Assembly: GCF_009925085.1 (NCBI RefSeq)
Contig: NZ_JAABNR010000027.1
Span: 1 to 38,030, forward strand
DNA from: Stagnihabitans tardus
GTDB lineage: Bacteria > Pseudomonadota > Alphaproteobacteria > Rhodobacterales > Rhodobacteraceae
Length of the DNA stretch: 38,030 bases
Reading direction: 5' to 3'
Below, in pieces: positions 30,316-38,030 of this stretch. Position numbers and translations under genes: made by a program. The first letter of the stretch is position 1; every line of letters begins with the position of its first letter. Under the pieces are notes generated by a model. The model worked only from the letters and a program-made list of their open reading frames with translations. It had not been told where the DNA came from and did not search any database.

Positions 30316-32847
30316 ATGGCAGGTCAGTCGCAAGCTTTTGCAGGCATGGCCAGGGCCGTTCGCGCGGTCCTGGTCGTCGTCGTGCTTTTGTCGCTGGGCC
30401 TGCTGATCCTTTTGGGTCTGCGCATCGGCGAAAGCCTGTCAGAGCTGCGGAGCGAGGCGAACGACAACCTGCATTGGAACCTCTCGCAGCTTGAGGTCGA
30501 CCTCGTCCGGCTTGGAGAGGAGATGCGGGTCAATGCGATCCAGAAGGATGGCTCGCTGAAAGAGCTGCGCAAGCGCTATGACCTGTTTTACAGCCGGGCG
30601 CAAAATGCGGTGGGCGGAAAGGGATATTCCGCCCCCGGCCTGCGCGAGTTGCCCCAGACCTTTGCCGCCCTCCTGGGCGCCTATCTCGCGCGGGAGACAC
30701 CGCTGATCGACGGGCCGGATGCCACGCTGCGCGAGAACCTGCCCGCGATGGTCGACCGGCTTGGCACGCTGCGCGACAGCCTGCGCAAGGTCTCGATCGA
30801 AATGGTCGATGCCCTGGCCGAGGTCGGCGACGAAAAGCGTGAGGCTTTGTCGGGGCTTATCCGCCAGATGACCCTGGCGACCGGGGCGACGATCTTTCTC
30901 TTGGCGGCCCTGCTTGCCGTGGTCGCCTGGCTGAACAAGGTCGCCGCGCGGGAACAAAGGCTCAGCGACCAGGTCTCGCGCCGCCTGGCCGCGACGATCG
31001 ACAGCGCGCTGGATGCCATCATCGTCTCGGACGACGAGGGGCGGATCATCCAGTACAGCCCCTCGGCGGAACGGACCTTCGGCTATTCGCGGGCCGAGGC
31101 GCTGGGCCGCGACCTTGCCACCTTGATCATCCCCGCCTCGCTGCGCGAGGCCCATGCCGCCGGAATGGCGCGGATGCGGCAGACCGGCAAGTTCAAGATG
31201 GTCAACAACGGGCGCATCCAGTTGTCGGCGCTGCATCGTTCGGGCCGCGAATTCCCGGTGGAGCTTGCGATTTCTTCGGCCGAGGGCGACCAGGGCCGCA
31301 TCATGATCGCCTTTCTGCGCGACATTTCCGACCGGCTGGCGGCCGAGACCGAGCTGACCTCGACCCGCGACAAGGCCCTGGCGGCGGGCCGCGCCAAGAC
31401 CGAGTTCATCGCGGTCATGAGCCACGAGATGCGCACGCCCCTGAATGGCGTCATCGCCTCATTGGAGCTGGCCTCGGGCATGGCGACCGATCCGGAGCTG
31501 CGGCGCTTCATCGGCCTGGCGCAGGATTCGGCGCAATTGCTGCTGCGCCATGCCAATGACGTGCTGGATGTGACGCGGCTGGAAAGCGGCGGGCTGCAAC
31601 TGACCACCGAGGATTTCGACATCGAGGCCCATCTGTCGGGCCTGGTCGAAACCTTCCGCCCGATCTGCGACGAGAAGCGAATCAGCCTGCGTTACGCCAT
31701 GACGGGCGAGCGTCCGATGCTGCAGGGCGACCCCTTCCGCCTGGGTCAGATCGTGCGGAATTTTCTGTCGAATGCGATCAAGTTCACCAATATCGGCGGC
31801 GTGACGGTCGAGGCCGAGGTCAGCGAACAGCGCGGCTCCTCCCGCGTGATCGAGATCCGCGTGACCGACACCGGCCCCGGGATCCCCTATGCCGACCAGT
31901 CGCGCATCTTCGAGGATTTCGTGATGCTCGACCCCTCTTTCGGCCGGACCGGAGAGGGGGCGGGTCTGGGCCTGTCGATCTGCCGCCGCCTGGCCGTGGC
32001 CATGGGTGGCGAGATCGGGGTCGAAAGCACGCCGGGCGAGGGGAGCTGCTTCTGGCTGCGCATCCCCTTTGCCCTGGGCCGCAAGAGCCCCACCGCTCCC
32101 GTGACCGAAGACCGCGCCCCCATGGCCGCGATGGATGTGCTGGTGGTCGAGGACAATGCCACCAACCGCGCCGTGCTGGGCGAGCTTCTGCGCCGCCTGG
32201 GCCAGCAGGTGACCTTTGCCTTCGACGGCGAAAAGGGCGCGGCGGCGGCGGCGGCGCATCGCTATGACGTGATCCTGATGGATGTCTCGATGCCGGTGAT
32301 GGATGGCCTGACCGCGACGCGGCTGATCCGCAAGTCCGGCGCCAGCAAGAACAGCCGCATCGTCGCCGTCACCGCCCATTCCATGCCCGAGGACCTGGAG
32401 CGCATCCGCGCCTCGGGCATGGATGACATTCTGACCAAGCCGATCTCCAGCGGCAACCTGATCCGCGTTCTGTCGGGGACTGCGCTTCTGATGGCCAAGC
32501 CGGCCGATGGGCTTCTGGACGATGACCGCATCGCAGAACTGCGCCTGGCCTTGGGCGCCGATGGGCTGGAACGTCTTGCCGTCAAGTTCCTCGGCGACGG
32601 GGGCGACCTGATTGCCCGCCTCTCCCGCGAGGAGACCCTGGCCTCGGAGGCGCTTTCGGCGCTGTGCCACGAGGCGGCGGGGCTGGCCTCGGTCCTGGGC
32701 GCGGCCAAGCTGCGCAGCCTCTGCGCCAAGGCCGAGGACCTCTGCCGATCGGGCCGGGCCGAAGAGGCGCGGCACATGCTGCGCCACGACCTGGAGCCGC
32801 TCTGGAAAGAGACCGCCCTGACGGTGAAATCCCTGCTTCAGGCCTGA
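30316..32847 (+). CDS. Hybrid sensor histidine kinase (PAS-HisKA-HATPase-REC-Hpt)
   Basis: The 843-residue membrane kinase has TM1 at 14-35, a periplasmic domain of about 150 residues, and TM2 at 187-207. Then follow PAS (about 223-345), HisKA with His370 (VMSHEMRTPLNG), HATPase with N box NFLSNAIKFTN, G1 DTGPGIP and G2 GEGAGLGLS, a receiver with Asp656 (LMDVSMPVMDG), and a C-terminal Hpt-like domain with His785 (CHEAAGLASVLGA). This gives a His-Asp-His relay for the LuxR-type regulator two genes upstream (Asp53). AGGAG precedes ATG 30316. The gene end overlaps glpD tail-to-tail by 10 bases. Confidence 0.95.
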   Translation: MAGQSQAFAGMARAVRAVLVVVVLLSLGLLILLGLRIGESLSELRSEANDNLHWNLSQLEVDLVRLGEEMRVNAIQKDGSLKELRKRYDLFYSRAQNAVGGKGYSAPGLRELPQTFAALLGAYLARETPLIDGPDATLRENLPAMVDRLGTLRDSLRKVSIEMVDALAEVGDEKREALSGLIRQMTLATGATIFLLAALLAVVAWLNKVAAREQRLSDQVSRRLAATIDSALDAIIVSDDEGRIIQYSPSAERTFGYSRAEALGRDLATLIIPASLREAHAAGMARMRQTGKFKMVNNGRIQLSALHRSGREFPVELAISSAEGDQGRIMIAFLRDISDRLAAETELTSTRDKALAAGRAKTEFIAVMSHEMRTPLNGVIASLELASGMATDPELRRFIGLAQDSAQLLLRHANDVLDVTRLESGGLQLTTEDFDIEAHLSGLVETFRPICDEKRISLRYAMTGERPMLQGDPFRLGQIVRNFLSNAIKFTNIGGVTVEAEVSEQRGSSRVIEIRVTDTGPGIPYADQSRIFEDFVMLDPSFGRTGEGAGLGLSICRRLAVAMGGEIGVESTPGEGSCFWLRIPFALGRKSPTAPVTEDRAPMAAMDVLVVEDNATNRAVLGELLRRLGQQVTFAFDGEKGAAAAAAHRYDVILMDVSMPVMDGLTATRLIRKSGASKNSRIVAVTAHSMPEDLERIRASGMDDILTKPISSGNLIRVLSGTALLMAKPADGLLDDDRIAELRLALGADGLERLAVKFLGDGGDLIARLSREETLASEALSALCHEAAGLASVLGAAKLRSLCAKAEDLCRSGRAEEARHMLRHDLEPLWKETALTVKSLLQA

Positions 32848-34355
32848 GCCATGAAGGCATCGACCGCGGCCACTTGCGCCTCGGTCAGCCGCAGGCCCAG
32901 CTTGGAGCGCCGCCAGACCACATCCGCCGCCGTCCGGGCGAATTCATGGGTCATCAGCCAGCGCAGCTCGGCCTCGGTCAGGGTGGCGCCGAAATCGCGG
33001 CCCATGTCGTCGCGCTTGGCCCCGACGATCTTCGCCGCATCCGTGCCATAGGCCCGCACCAGCCGCCGCGCCCAGGCGTCATGCAGCCAGGAGCGGTCCT
33101 TTTGCAGCGCGGTGACCAGGTCGGCCACCTTGTCATGCGGGAAATCGCCGCCCGGCAGCGGCACCCGGGCCGTCCAATCGCCCTTGGCCGCCGGGAAGAA
33201 GGGCAAGAGCTTGGCCAAGGCCGCCTCGGCCAGCCGCCGATGGGTGGTGATCTTGCCGCCAAAGACGTTCAAGAGCGGCGCGCCGCCCTGGTCCAGCGAC
33301 AGCACATATTCCCGCGTCGCCGCCGTGGCCGACTTCGCCCCGTCGTCATAAAGCGGCCGCACCCCGGCATAGGTCCAGACCACATCCTCAGCCGTCACGG
33401 GTTTGGCGAAATACTGGCTGGCGAAGTTCAGCAGGTAGTCGCGCTCTTCGTCCGTGCAGCGCACGTCCTGGCCCGGCTGATGGTCCTTGTCCGTCGTGCC
33501 GATCAGGGTGAAATCCTGCTCATAGGGGATCGCAAAGATGATCCGCCCATCCGTGCCTTGGAAGAAATAGCACTTGTCGTGGTCGAAAAGCCGCTTGGTC
33601 ACGATATGCGACCCGCGCACCAGCCGCACCCCCTCGGAGGAGTTGATGCGGGTGACGTTGCGGATGATGTCCTCGACCCAGGGGCCCCCGGCATTGACCA
33701 GGGCCCGGGCGAGGAAGCTGCCCGCCTCGGTCTCGATCCGCCAATGGCCCGCCTCGCGCGTGGCCGAGGTGACGCGGGTCCGGGTCAGGACCTGGGCCCC
33801 GCGCTGGACGGCGTCGCGGGCGGTCAGGGCGACGAGGCGCGAATCCTCGACCCAGCAGTCGGAATATTCATAGGCCCGGGCAAAGCGCGGCTGCAACGCC
33901 GCCCCCGCCGGGTCACGCTTCAGGTTCAGGCGGCGCGTGCCGGGCAGGATCTTGCGCCCGCCCAGGTGGTCATAAAGGAACAGCCCCAGCCGGATCATCC
34001 AATCCGGCCGCCGGCCCTTCATCCAGGGCATGATCCGCGCCAGGAGCTTGCCCGCCGGGGTCGTGCCCTCGAACCGCATGTCGGAGGACAGGGGCAAAAC
34101 GAAGCGCATCGGCCAGGAGATATGGGGCATGGCGACCAGCAGGGTCTCGCGCTCTTCCAGGGCCTCGCGGACCAGGCGGAATTCGAAGAATTCCAGGTAG
34201 CGCAGCCCGCCGTGGAAGAGTTTGGTCGAAGAGGAAGAGGTCGCCTGCGCCAGGTCGCCCTGTTCGGCCAGCATCACCGAAAGCCCGCGCCCGACCGCAT
34301 CCCGCGCAATCGCCGTGCCGTTGATGCCGCCACCGATGATGAAAAGGTCGATCAT
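32838..34355 (-). CDS. glpD: Aerobic glycerol-3-phosphate dehydrogenase
   Basis: Membrane-associated FAD enzyme oxidising sn-glycerol-3-phosphate to dihydroxyacetone phosphate and passing electrons to quinone. The 505-residue protein has an N-terminal FAD motif (DLFIIGGGINGTAIARDA), ATSSSSTKLFHGGLRYLE, VNAGGPWV, FAIPYEQDFTLIGTTD and FGGKITTHRRLAE, all typical of GlpD. ATG 34355 is preceded by AGGAGG. It is divergent from glpR with a shared regulatory region and should be repressed by it. Confidence 0.96.
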   Translation of the reverse strand: MIDLFIIGGGINGTAIARDAVGRGLSVMLAEQGDLAQATSSSSTKLFHGGLRYLEFFEFRLVREALEERETLLVAMPHISWPMRFVLPLSSDMRFEGTTPAGKLLARIMPWMKGRRPDWMIRLGLFLYDHLGGRKILPGTRRLNLKRDPAGAALQPRFARAYEYSDCWVEDSRLVALTARDAVQRGAQVLTRTRVTSATREAGHWRIETEAGSFLARALVNAGGPWVEDIIRNVTRINSSEGVRLVRGSHIVTKRLFDHDKCYFFQGTDGRIIFAIPYEQDFTLIGTTDKDHQPGQDVRCTDEERDYLLNFASQYFAKPVTAEDVVWTYAGVRPLYDDGAKSATAATREYVLSLDQGGAPLLNVFGGKITTHRRLAEAALAKLLPFFPAAKGDWTARVPLPGGDFPHDKVADLVTALQKDRSWLHDAWARRLVRAYGTDAAKIVGAKRDDMGRDFGATLTEAELRWLMTHEFARTAADVVWRRSKLGLRLTEAQVAAVDAFMAQA

Positions 34356-34410
34356 GCCTGCCTCCTGCGCTGCCGCCAGATGCGCGAAAGAGGCGCCGTC
34401 GGTCAACAGG

Positions 34411-34450
34411 AATTTCGTTTCATATTCGATTTTTTTCGCAACGAACATCT
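34411..34450. promoter_or_regulatory. Candidate GlpR operator region between glpD and glpR
   Basis: An AT-rich island in otherwise GC-rich DNA contains TTTCGTTTC, CATATTCGAT and AACGAACAT. The last two resemble the two halves of the E. coli GlpR operator consensus (WATGTTCGWT and AWCGAACATW), spaced wider than usual. TTCG-type repeats are typical of GlpR/DeoR sites. It lies between the divergent starts (34355 and 34485), so both genes could be controlled. Confidence 0.5.
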
Positions 34451-34484
34451 GGCGCGGGGGGCGAAGCCGTGCCAGAAAGGCGGA

Positions 34485-35240
34485 ATGACCCATCCGCGCC
34501 AGTCCTCGATCCTTGAACTTGCCCGAACCGAAGGCCGCGTCAGCGTCGAAGACCTGGCCCAGCGCTTTGGCGTGACGCTGCAAACCATCCGCCGCGACCT
34601 GTCAGAGATGGCCGACGCGGGGCTTCTGGACCGCGTCCATGGCGGGGCCGTCGCGCGGATGGGGGTGGTGAACATCGGCTATGACCAGCGCCGCCGGATG
34701 AACGAGGGCGCCAAGCAGGCCGTCGCCCGCGCCTGTGCCGCGATGATCCCCGAGAATTGCAGCCTGATCCTGAACATCGGGACCACGACCGAGGCCGTCG
34801 CGCGCGAGCTCTTGGGCCACCGCAACATCACGGTGATCACCAACAACATGAACGTGGCCAATATCCTCCTGGCCAATCCCGGCTGCGAGGTGATGCTGGC
34901 GGGCGGCAGCCTGAGGCGGGCGGATGGCGGGCTGGTGGGCGAGTTGACGGCGGGTTTCTTCGCGCAGTTCAAGGTCGATATCGCGGTGATCGGCTGTTCG
35001 GCGCTGGACGCCGATGGCGACATGCTGGACTTCGACCTGGCCGAGGTCCGGGTCTCGCAGGCCATCCTGCAACGCAGCCGCCAGGCCTTCCTGGTGGCGG
35101 ATGCGTCCAAGTTTCAGCGCACGGCGCCCGGGTTGATCGGGTCGCTCTCGCAGATCGACCGGGTCTTTACCGACCGCCCCTTGCCGGGCGATCTCGCGGC
35201 GCGCTGCGAGGGTTGGGAGACCGCGGTGACCCTGGCTTAA
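34485..35240 (+). CDS. glpR: DeoR-family regulator, probable glycerol-3-phosphate regulon repressor
   Basis: The 251-residue protein has an N-terminal DeoR winged HTH (residues 6-56: ILELARTEGRVSVEDLAQRF, TLQTIRRDLSEM, HGGAV) and a C-terminal DeoRC sensor domain (NIGTTTEAVARELL, ITNNMNVANIL, GGSLRRADGGLVG, ADASKF). The pattern is that of GlpR, whose ligand is glycerol-3-phosphate. ATG 34485 has AAAGG upstream. The divergent glpD neighbour strongly supports the name. The stop codon overlaps that of mttB-like gene on the other strand. Confidence 0.92.
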   Translation: MTHPRQSSILELARTEGRVSVEDLAQRFGVTLQTIRRDLSEMADAGLLDRVHGGAVARMGVVNIGYDQRRRMNEGAKQAVARACAAMIPENCSLILNIGTTTEAVARELLGHRNITVITNNMNVANILLANPGCEVMLAGGSLRRADGGLVGELTAGFFAQFKVDIAVIGCSALDADGDMLDFDLAEVRVSQAILQRSRQAFLVADASKFQRTAPGLIGSLSQIDRVFTDRPLPGDLAARCEGWETAVTLA

Positions 35241-36793
35241 TACCACATATCCGGCATGGCGGCCTTTTTGCGCGCCATGAAATCCTTCAGCGCGTCATCC
35301 GTGGCCACATCCATCGGCGGAGCCTCGAACTCGGCCAGGGTCTTTTTCCAGCGCTGGTTGGCGCGTTGGGCGGAGTCGAGCCCGCCCTGCTCCGACCAGG
35401 TTTCAAAGGGCCGGTCGTCGTTGATCTCGCTGTCCCAATAGGCGGTCTCGTAGTGGCGCAGCGTGTGCTGGGTCGAAAACAGGTGCTGGCCCGGGCCAAG
35501 TTCCGCCAGGGCCTCGAAGGCCAGGGCGTCGTCGTCCACCGCCATCCCGTCCATATAGGCATGCAGCGCGCCGCACATATCGGTGTCCAGCACATGCTTT
35601 TCATAGGACATCGACAGAAGCCCATCGAGGAAGCCGGCCGAATGGAGCACATAATTCGCCCCGCCCTGGATGGCCGACATCATCGACATCATGGATTGCT
35701 GCATCGCCTGGCCGTCCGGCAGTTTCGAGGTCGCGAAGTTCCCCGCGCAGCGCAAGGGCATGTTCAGCCGTCGCGCCAGTTGCCCCATGGCCAGGGACCC
35801 AATCGCAGGCTCCGGCGTGCCGAAGGTGGGCGAGCCGGTGCGCAGCGACATCGAGGAGAAGAACGAGGCCAGGATCGTCGGTGCCCCCGGCCGGGTCAGC
35901 TGGGCGATGGCACAGCTGGCCATCGACTCCGCCAGGCCCTGGGCCACCATGCCCGCGATGGTCAGGGGCGCCACGGCGCCTCCCAGAAGAAACGGCAGAT
36001 GGATCGACCCCTGGTTCGCCGCCGCATAGGTCCGGATGCCCGAGGCGGTGACTCCGTCGATCACCAGGGGCGAGGTCGTGTTGAAGTTCCCCATGATGAC
36101 GCAATTCTGGTCGACGAACTCCGCGCCAAAGACGACGCGGGCCATCTCGATGCTGTCGGCCGCGCGTTCGGGCGCGGTGATCGAGCCCAGAAAGCCGCGA
36201 TCCGAATAGCGCAGATGGGCATAGACCATGTCCAGGTGCCGCTTGTTGACCGGCACATCGGTCGGCTCGCAGACCGTCCCGCCCGAATGGTGCAGCCAGG
36301 GCGAGGCCTGGGAGAGCTTCACGAAGTTCCGGAAATCCTCGATGGTGCCGTAGCGGCGGCCCTTGTCCAGGTCCATCACGAAGGGTGACCCATAAGAGGG
36401 CGCAAAGACCACGTTCTTGCCGCCGATCAGGACATTGGCGGCGGGGTTACGGGCGTGCTGGGTGAAGACCGGCGGCGCGGTCTTCAGGATCTCGCGCAGC
36501 ATCCCCGGGGGAAACTTGACCCGCCAGACGCGGTCAGACTGCGCGGTGACCTCGGCGCCTGCCTTGCGATAGAGCTCCATCGTCGGGATATCGTCGCGCA
36601 GCTCGATGCCGATCTCGGCCAGGATGCGGTCGGCGGTTGCCTCGATCCGTGTCAGGCTCTCGTCCGAGAGGATGTCATAGGTCGGAATCCCCCGCACGAT
36701 ATAGGGCCGGTGGATGGCCTGAGAGCCCGAACGCGCCTCGCGCCGCTGGGTCCGACCGCCGCGCGCACGCTTGGGTTCCACGATATCCGCCAT
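35237..36793 (-). CDS. Trimethylamine methyltransferase (MttB) family protein, non-pyrrolysine
   Basis: The 518-residue MttB-superfamily protein has the family's early segment RPYIVRGIPTYDILSDESL and later PLVIDGVTASGIRTYAAANQ, TRPGAPTILA, and GGANYVLHSAGFLDGLLSMS. No in-frame TAG exists, so there is no pyrrolysine. Non-Pyl members demethylate glycine betaine (MtgB) or other quaternary amines to a corrinoid protein; the substrate here is unknown. No corrinoid protein gene is adjacent. AGGAGG precedes ATG 36793. It diverges from a LysR regulator that probably controls it. An Arg/Lys-rich N-terminal extension of about 30 residues precedes the domain. Confidence 0.92.
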   Translation of the reverse strand: MADIVEPKRARGGRTQRREARSGSQAIHRPYIVRGIPTYDILSDESLTRIEATADRILAEIGIELRDDIPTMELYRKAGAEVTAQSDRVWRVKFPPGMLREILKTAPPVFTQHARNPAANVLIGGKNVVFAPSYGSPFVMDLDKGRRYGTIEDFRNFVKLSQASPWLHHSGGTVCEPTDVPVNKRHLDMVYAHLRYSDRGFLGSITAPERAADSIEMARVVFGAEFVDQNCVIMGNFNTTSPLVIDGVTASGIRTYAAANQGSIHLPFLLGGAVAPLTIAGMVAQGLAESMASCAIAQLTRPGAPTILASFFSSMSLRTGSPTFGTPEPAIGSLAMGQLARRLNMPLRCAGNFATSKLPDGQAMQQSMMSMMSAIQGGANYVLHSAGFLDGLLSMSYEKHVLDTDMCGALHAYMDGMAVDDDALAFEALAELGPGQHLFSTQHTLRHYETAYWDSEINDDRPFETWSEQGGLDSAQRANQRWKKTLAEFEAPPMDVATDDALKDFMARKKAAMPDMWY

Positions 36794-36803
36794 TGGGGCC
36801 TCC

Positions 36804-36877
36804 TGATAAGCTTTCCGCAGGATAGGGAGGTCTGCGCGCCCTGTAACGCTGGAAAATTCTTTCGAAGTTGATAAGCT
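36804..36877. promoter_or_regulatory. Direct repeat in the mttB/lysR intergenic region
   Basis: TGATAAGCT occurs twice in the same orientation (36804-36812 and 36869-36877) within the 90-base region between the divergent starts. GCTGGAA also occurs twice (36848-36854 and 36875-36881). Such repeats between a LysR gene and its divergent target fit a regulator-binding site, but no classic T-N11-A palindrome could be pinned down. Confidence 0.35.
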
Positions 36878-36883
36878 GGAATT

Positions 36884-37813
36884 ATGGAAACCCTGCGCCG
36901 CCTCGTGCCCTCCCTGGGCAGCCTGACCGTCTTTGAAGCTGCGGGGCGGCTGCAAAGCTTCTCCGCCGCCGCGCGGGAGCTGGGGATGACCCAGGCTGCC
37001 GTCTCTTACGCCGTGGCGCGGCTGGAGGCGCAGCTCGGCCATGCGCTTTTCCTGCGCGAATACCGCCGGGTGCGCCTGTCAGAGGCAGGCGCGCGCTTCC
37101 ATGCCGATGTGACGATCGGGCTTTCCCATATCCAGCGCTCGGCCCAAAGCCTGCGTGCCTCGGCAAGCGGGAGCCATGTGACGCTGGCCTGCTCCACCGC
37201 CTTTGCCGCCTATTGGATGGTGCCGCGGATGGAGTCCTTTCGCGCCGCCCTGCCCGAGGTCGACCTGCGCATCCAGACCGCCGACCGCGACCTGGACCTT
37301 GTGGGCGAGGGGATTCCGTTGGGCGTGCGCGGCGGCATGGCAGGCGATTGGCCGCAGTATCAGGCGGCCCCCCTGGCGCCGGAAGAGATCTTTCCGGTCT
37401 GCGGCGCAAGCTATGCGGCGCGCCATCAGGCGCCGACGGTCGAAGGCTTGCTCAGCCACCAGCTGATCCACCTGGAAGAGCCCTTCCGCCAGGCCGCGAC
37501 CTGGGGGGATTGGTTCCAGGCGGCCGGCGTGGCGCGGCGGCGGGTGCCGCAGGGCCTGTCGATCAACGATTACGTGCTGGTGATCCAGGCGGTGATCGAG
37601 GGCCAAGGCGTGGCGCTCGGCTGGCGCCACCTGGTCGAGGCCCTGGTGGCCAAGGGCGTCCTGGTGCGGCTGACCGACCATGCGCTGGTGACGGGCAAGA
37701 GCTTCCACGTCATCTGGCCGCGCGATCAGGTGATGAGCGGCGCGGCCCTGGCCGTGCGGGACTGGCTTTTGGCGCAGGCTCCGGTGGGAGCCCCAGGGGG
37801 CGCTGCCCCCTGA
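36884..37813 (+). CDS. LysR-family transcriptional regulator (GcvA-like)
   Basis: The 309-residue protein has an N-terminal HTH (residues 10-70: LTVFEAAGRLQSFSAAARE, MTQAAVSYAVARLEAQLG, LFLREYRRVRLSEAG) and a LysR substrate-binding domain with GVRGG and the late GQGVALGW, as in the GcvA/AmpR group. It likely controls the divergent mttB-like gene. The final residues (about GAPGGAAP) are encoded by the hairpin of repeat C, so the C-terminus may have been rewritten by the repeat. Confidence 0.92.
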   Translation: METLRRLVPSLGSLTVFEAAGRLQSFSAAARELGMTQAAVSYAVARLEAQLGHALFLREYRRVRLSEAGARFHADVTIGLSHIQRSAQSLRASASGSHVTLACSTAFAAYWMVPRMESFRAALPEVDLRIQTADRDLDLVGEGIPLGVRGGMAGDWPQYQAAPLAPEEIFPVCGASYAARHQAPTVEGLLSHQLIHLEEPFRQAATWGDWFQAAGVARRRVPQGLSINDYVLVIQAVIEGQGVALGWRHLVEALVAKGVLVRLTDHALVTGKSFHVIWPRDQVMSGAALAVRDWLLAQAPVGAPGGAAP

Positions 37814-37843
37814 CCCCCGGGATATTTTTGGACCAATGAAGGG
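37794..37843 (+). repeat. Dispersed intergenic palindromic repeat, copy C
   Basis: A perfect 8-bp stem (CAGGGGGC at 37794-37801, GCCCCCTG at 37805-37812, loop GCT) is followed by ACCCCCGGGATATTTTTGGA and CCAATGAAGG. Same order as copies A and B. It contains the stop codon of the LysR gene. The remainder up to the IS end at 37905 shows no gene. Confidence 0.7.
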
Positions 37844-37904
37844 GGGGGCGGTTTTCTATGGGGGCCAGCTGGCCTTCAAATCCGATACAAGACAAGGCCG
37901 TCTT

Positions 37905-38029
37905 TAGGTTCAGGACTCATTGAGTTTCAGAGCCAGAAGATGACAGTTGCGGCGAGTGCGATGGCCGAGAGGTAGACCTTGGGACATCTGTCGTAGCGGG
38001 TTGCGATCCTGCGCCAGTCCTTGAGGCGG
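37905..38029. repeat. IS-end inverted repeat, right copy
   Basis: Exact reverse complement of 1..125. The last base of the window (38030) extends one base further into the IS than the left copy does. Outside the shared part the flanking sequences differ. Confidence 0.95.
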
Positions 38030-38030
38030 C
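37927..38030 (-). mobile_element. IS5-family-like transposase, C-terminal fragment (partial at window edge)
   Basis: The frame is open from the window edge to the stop at 37927-37929 on the minus strand, and encodes the same C-terminal residues as the left-edge copy (DWRRIATRYDRC to ATVIFWL). The transposase reads toward the window interior, as does the left copy. The body of the element is outside the window. Confidence 0.85.

Noticed and set aside
32664-34484. A 600-codon extension upstream of glpR in the same frame
   Set aside because: It runs antisense to glpD and has low-complexity Arg/Pro/Gly composition; the DeoR HTH begins right after ATG 34485.
34485-36793. Pyrrolysine-type trimethylamine methyltransferase
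   Set aside because: The mttB-like frame contains no in-frame TAG, so no Pyl codon is present.
1-38030. Composite transposon spanning the whole window
   Set aside because: The interior is made of conserved housekeeping genes with uniform composition, including essential ones such as lspA and plsY; the edges better fit an assembly break at IS copies.

Overview
The window looks like chromosomal DNA of a Rhodobacteraceae-type alphaproteobacterium (the Rhodobacter/Roseobacter group). GC content is very high with strong GC at third codon positions. The gene set fits that group: purH-lspA-DUF3035 lipoprotein-paired M16 peptidases-mutL-rmuC, a pyrB/degenerate-pyrC/plsY cluster, a saccharopine dehydrogenase pair and a DUF6455 protein. 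I could not fix the genus from sequence alone. Both ends of the window lie in the same IS element: 125 bp at the left edge is repeated perfectly, in inverted orientation, at the right edge. Each copy carries the last 33-34 codons of an IS5-family-like transposase. The window is therefore probably a contig that stops at two copies of a repeated IS.

Layout. 0.2-2.9 kb (minus): ettA and an EamA/DMT exporter. 3.0-5.1 kb (plus): a decayed short reading frame, then adenine deaminase (ade). 5.2-6.6 kb (minus): a GrpB-family protein and a small AAA ATPase. 6.7-8.9 kb (plus): two saccharopine dehydrogenase-type genes, probably a lysine/saccharopine operon. 9.0-13.3 kb (plus): heparinase-like protein, purH, lspA, DUF3035 lipoprotein. 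13.4-19.5 kb (plus): two M16 peptidase-like proteins, mutL, rmuC and a HutD-like protein, several joined by 4-nt stop/start overlaps. 19.5-22.7 kb: deoD (minus) diverging from a GH3 beta-glucosidase (plus). 22.8-25.3 kb (minus): DUF6455 protein, moaB-like gene, secreted cysteine protein, uracil-DNA glycosylase, and a 33-residue acidic miniprotein. 25.4-29.1 kb (plus): pyrB, a 36-residue membrane peptide, a PH-like membrane protein, a degenerate dihydroorotase and plsY. 29.1-32.8 kb (plus): a phosphorelay module made of a LuxR-type response regulator, a secreted molybdopterin-oxidoreductase-fold protein without cysteines, and a tripartite hybrid kinase. 32.8-35.2 kb: divergent glpD/glpR. 35.2-37.8 kb: divergent MttB-family methyltransferase and LysR regulator.

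Most genes are housekeeping: nucleotide salvage and synthesis (ade, purH, deoD, pyrB), envelope biogenesis (lspA, plsY, DUF3035), DNA repair (mutL, UDG, rmuC) and C1/C3 metabolism (glpD, mttB). The points most worth a second look are these. The 33-residue miniprotein next to the uracil-DNA glycosylase carries a textbook beta-clamp-binding motif (QLTLF). The dihydroorotase beside pyrB has lost its metal ligands and catalytic Asp. The kinase module contains a cysteine-free secreted partner. A 9-bp hairpin hides the ribosome-binding site of the TTG-started heparinase gene. mutL may be leaderless. Several families of intergenic palindromic repeats are present. I see no CRISPR array, tRNA, rRNA or prophage.
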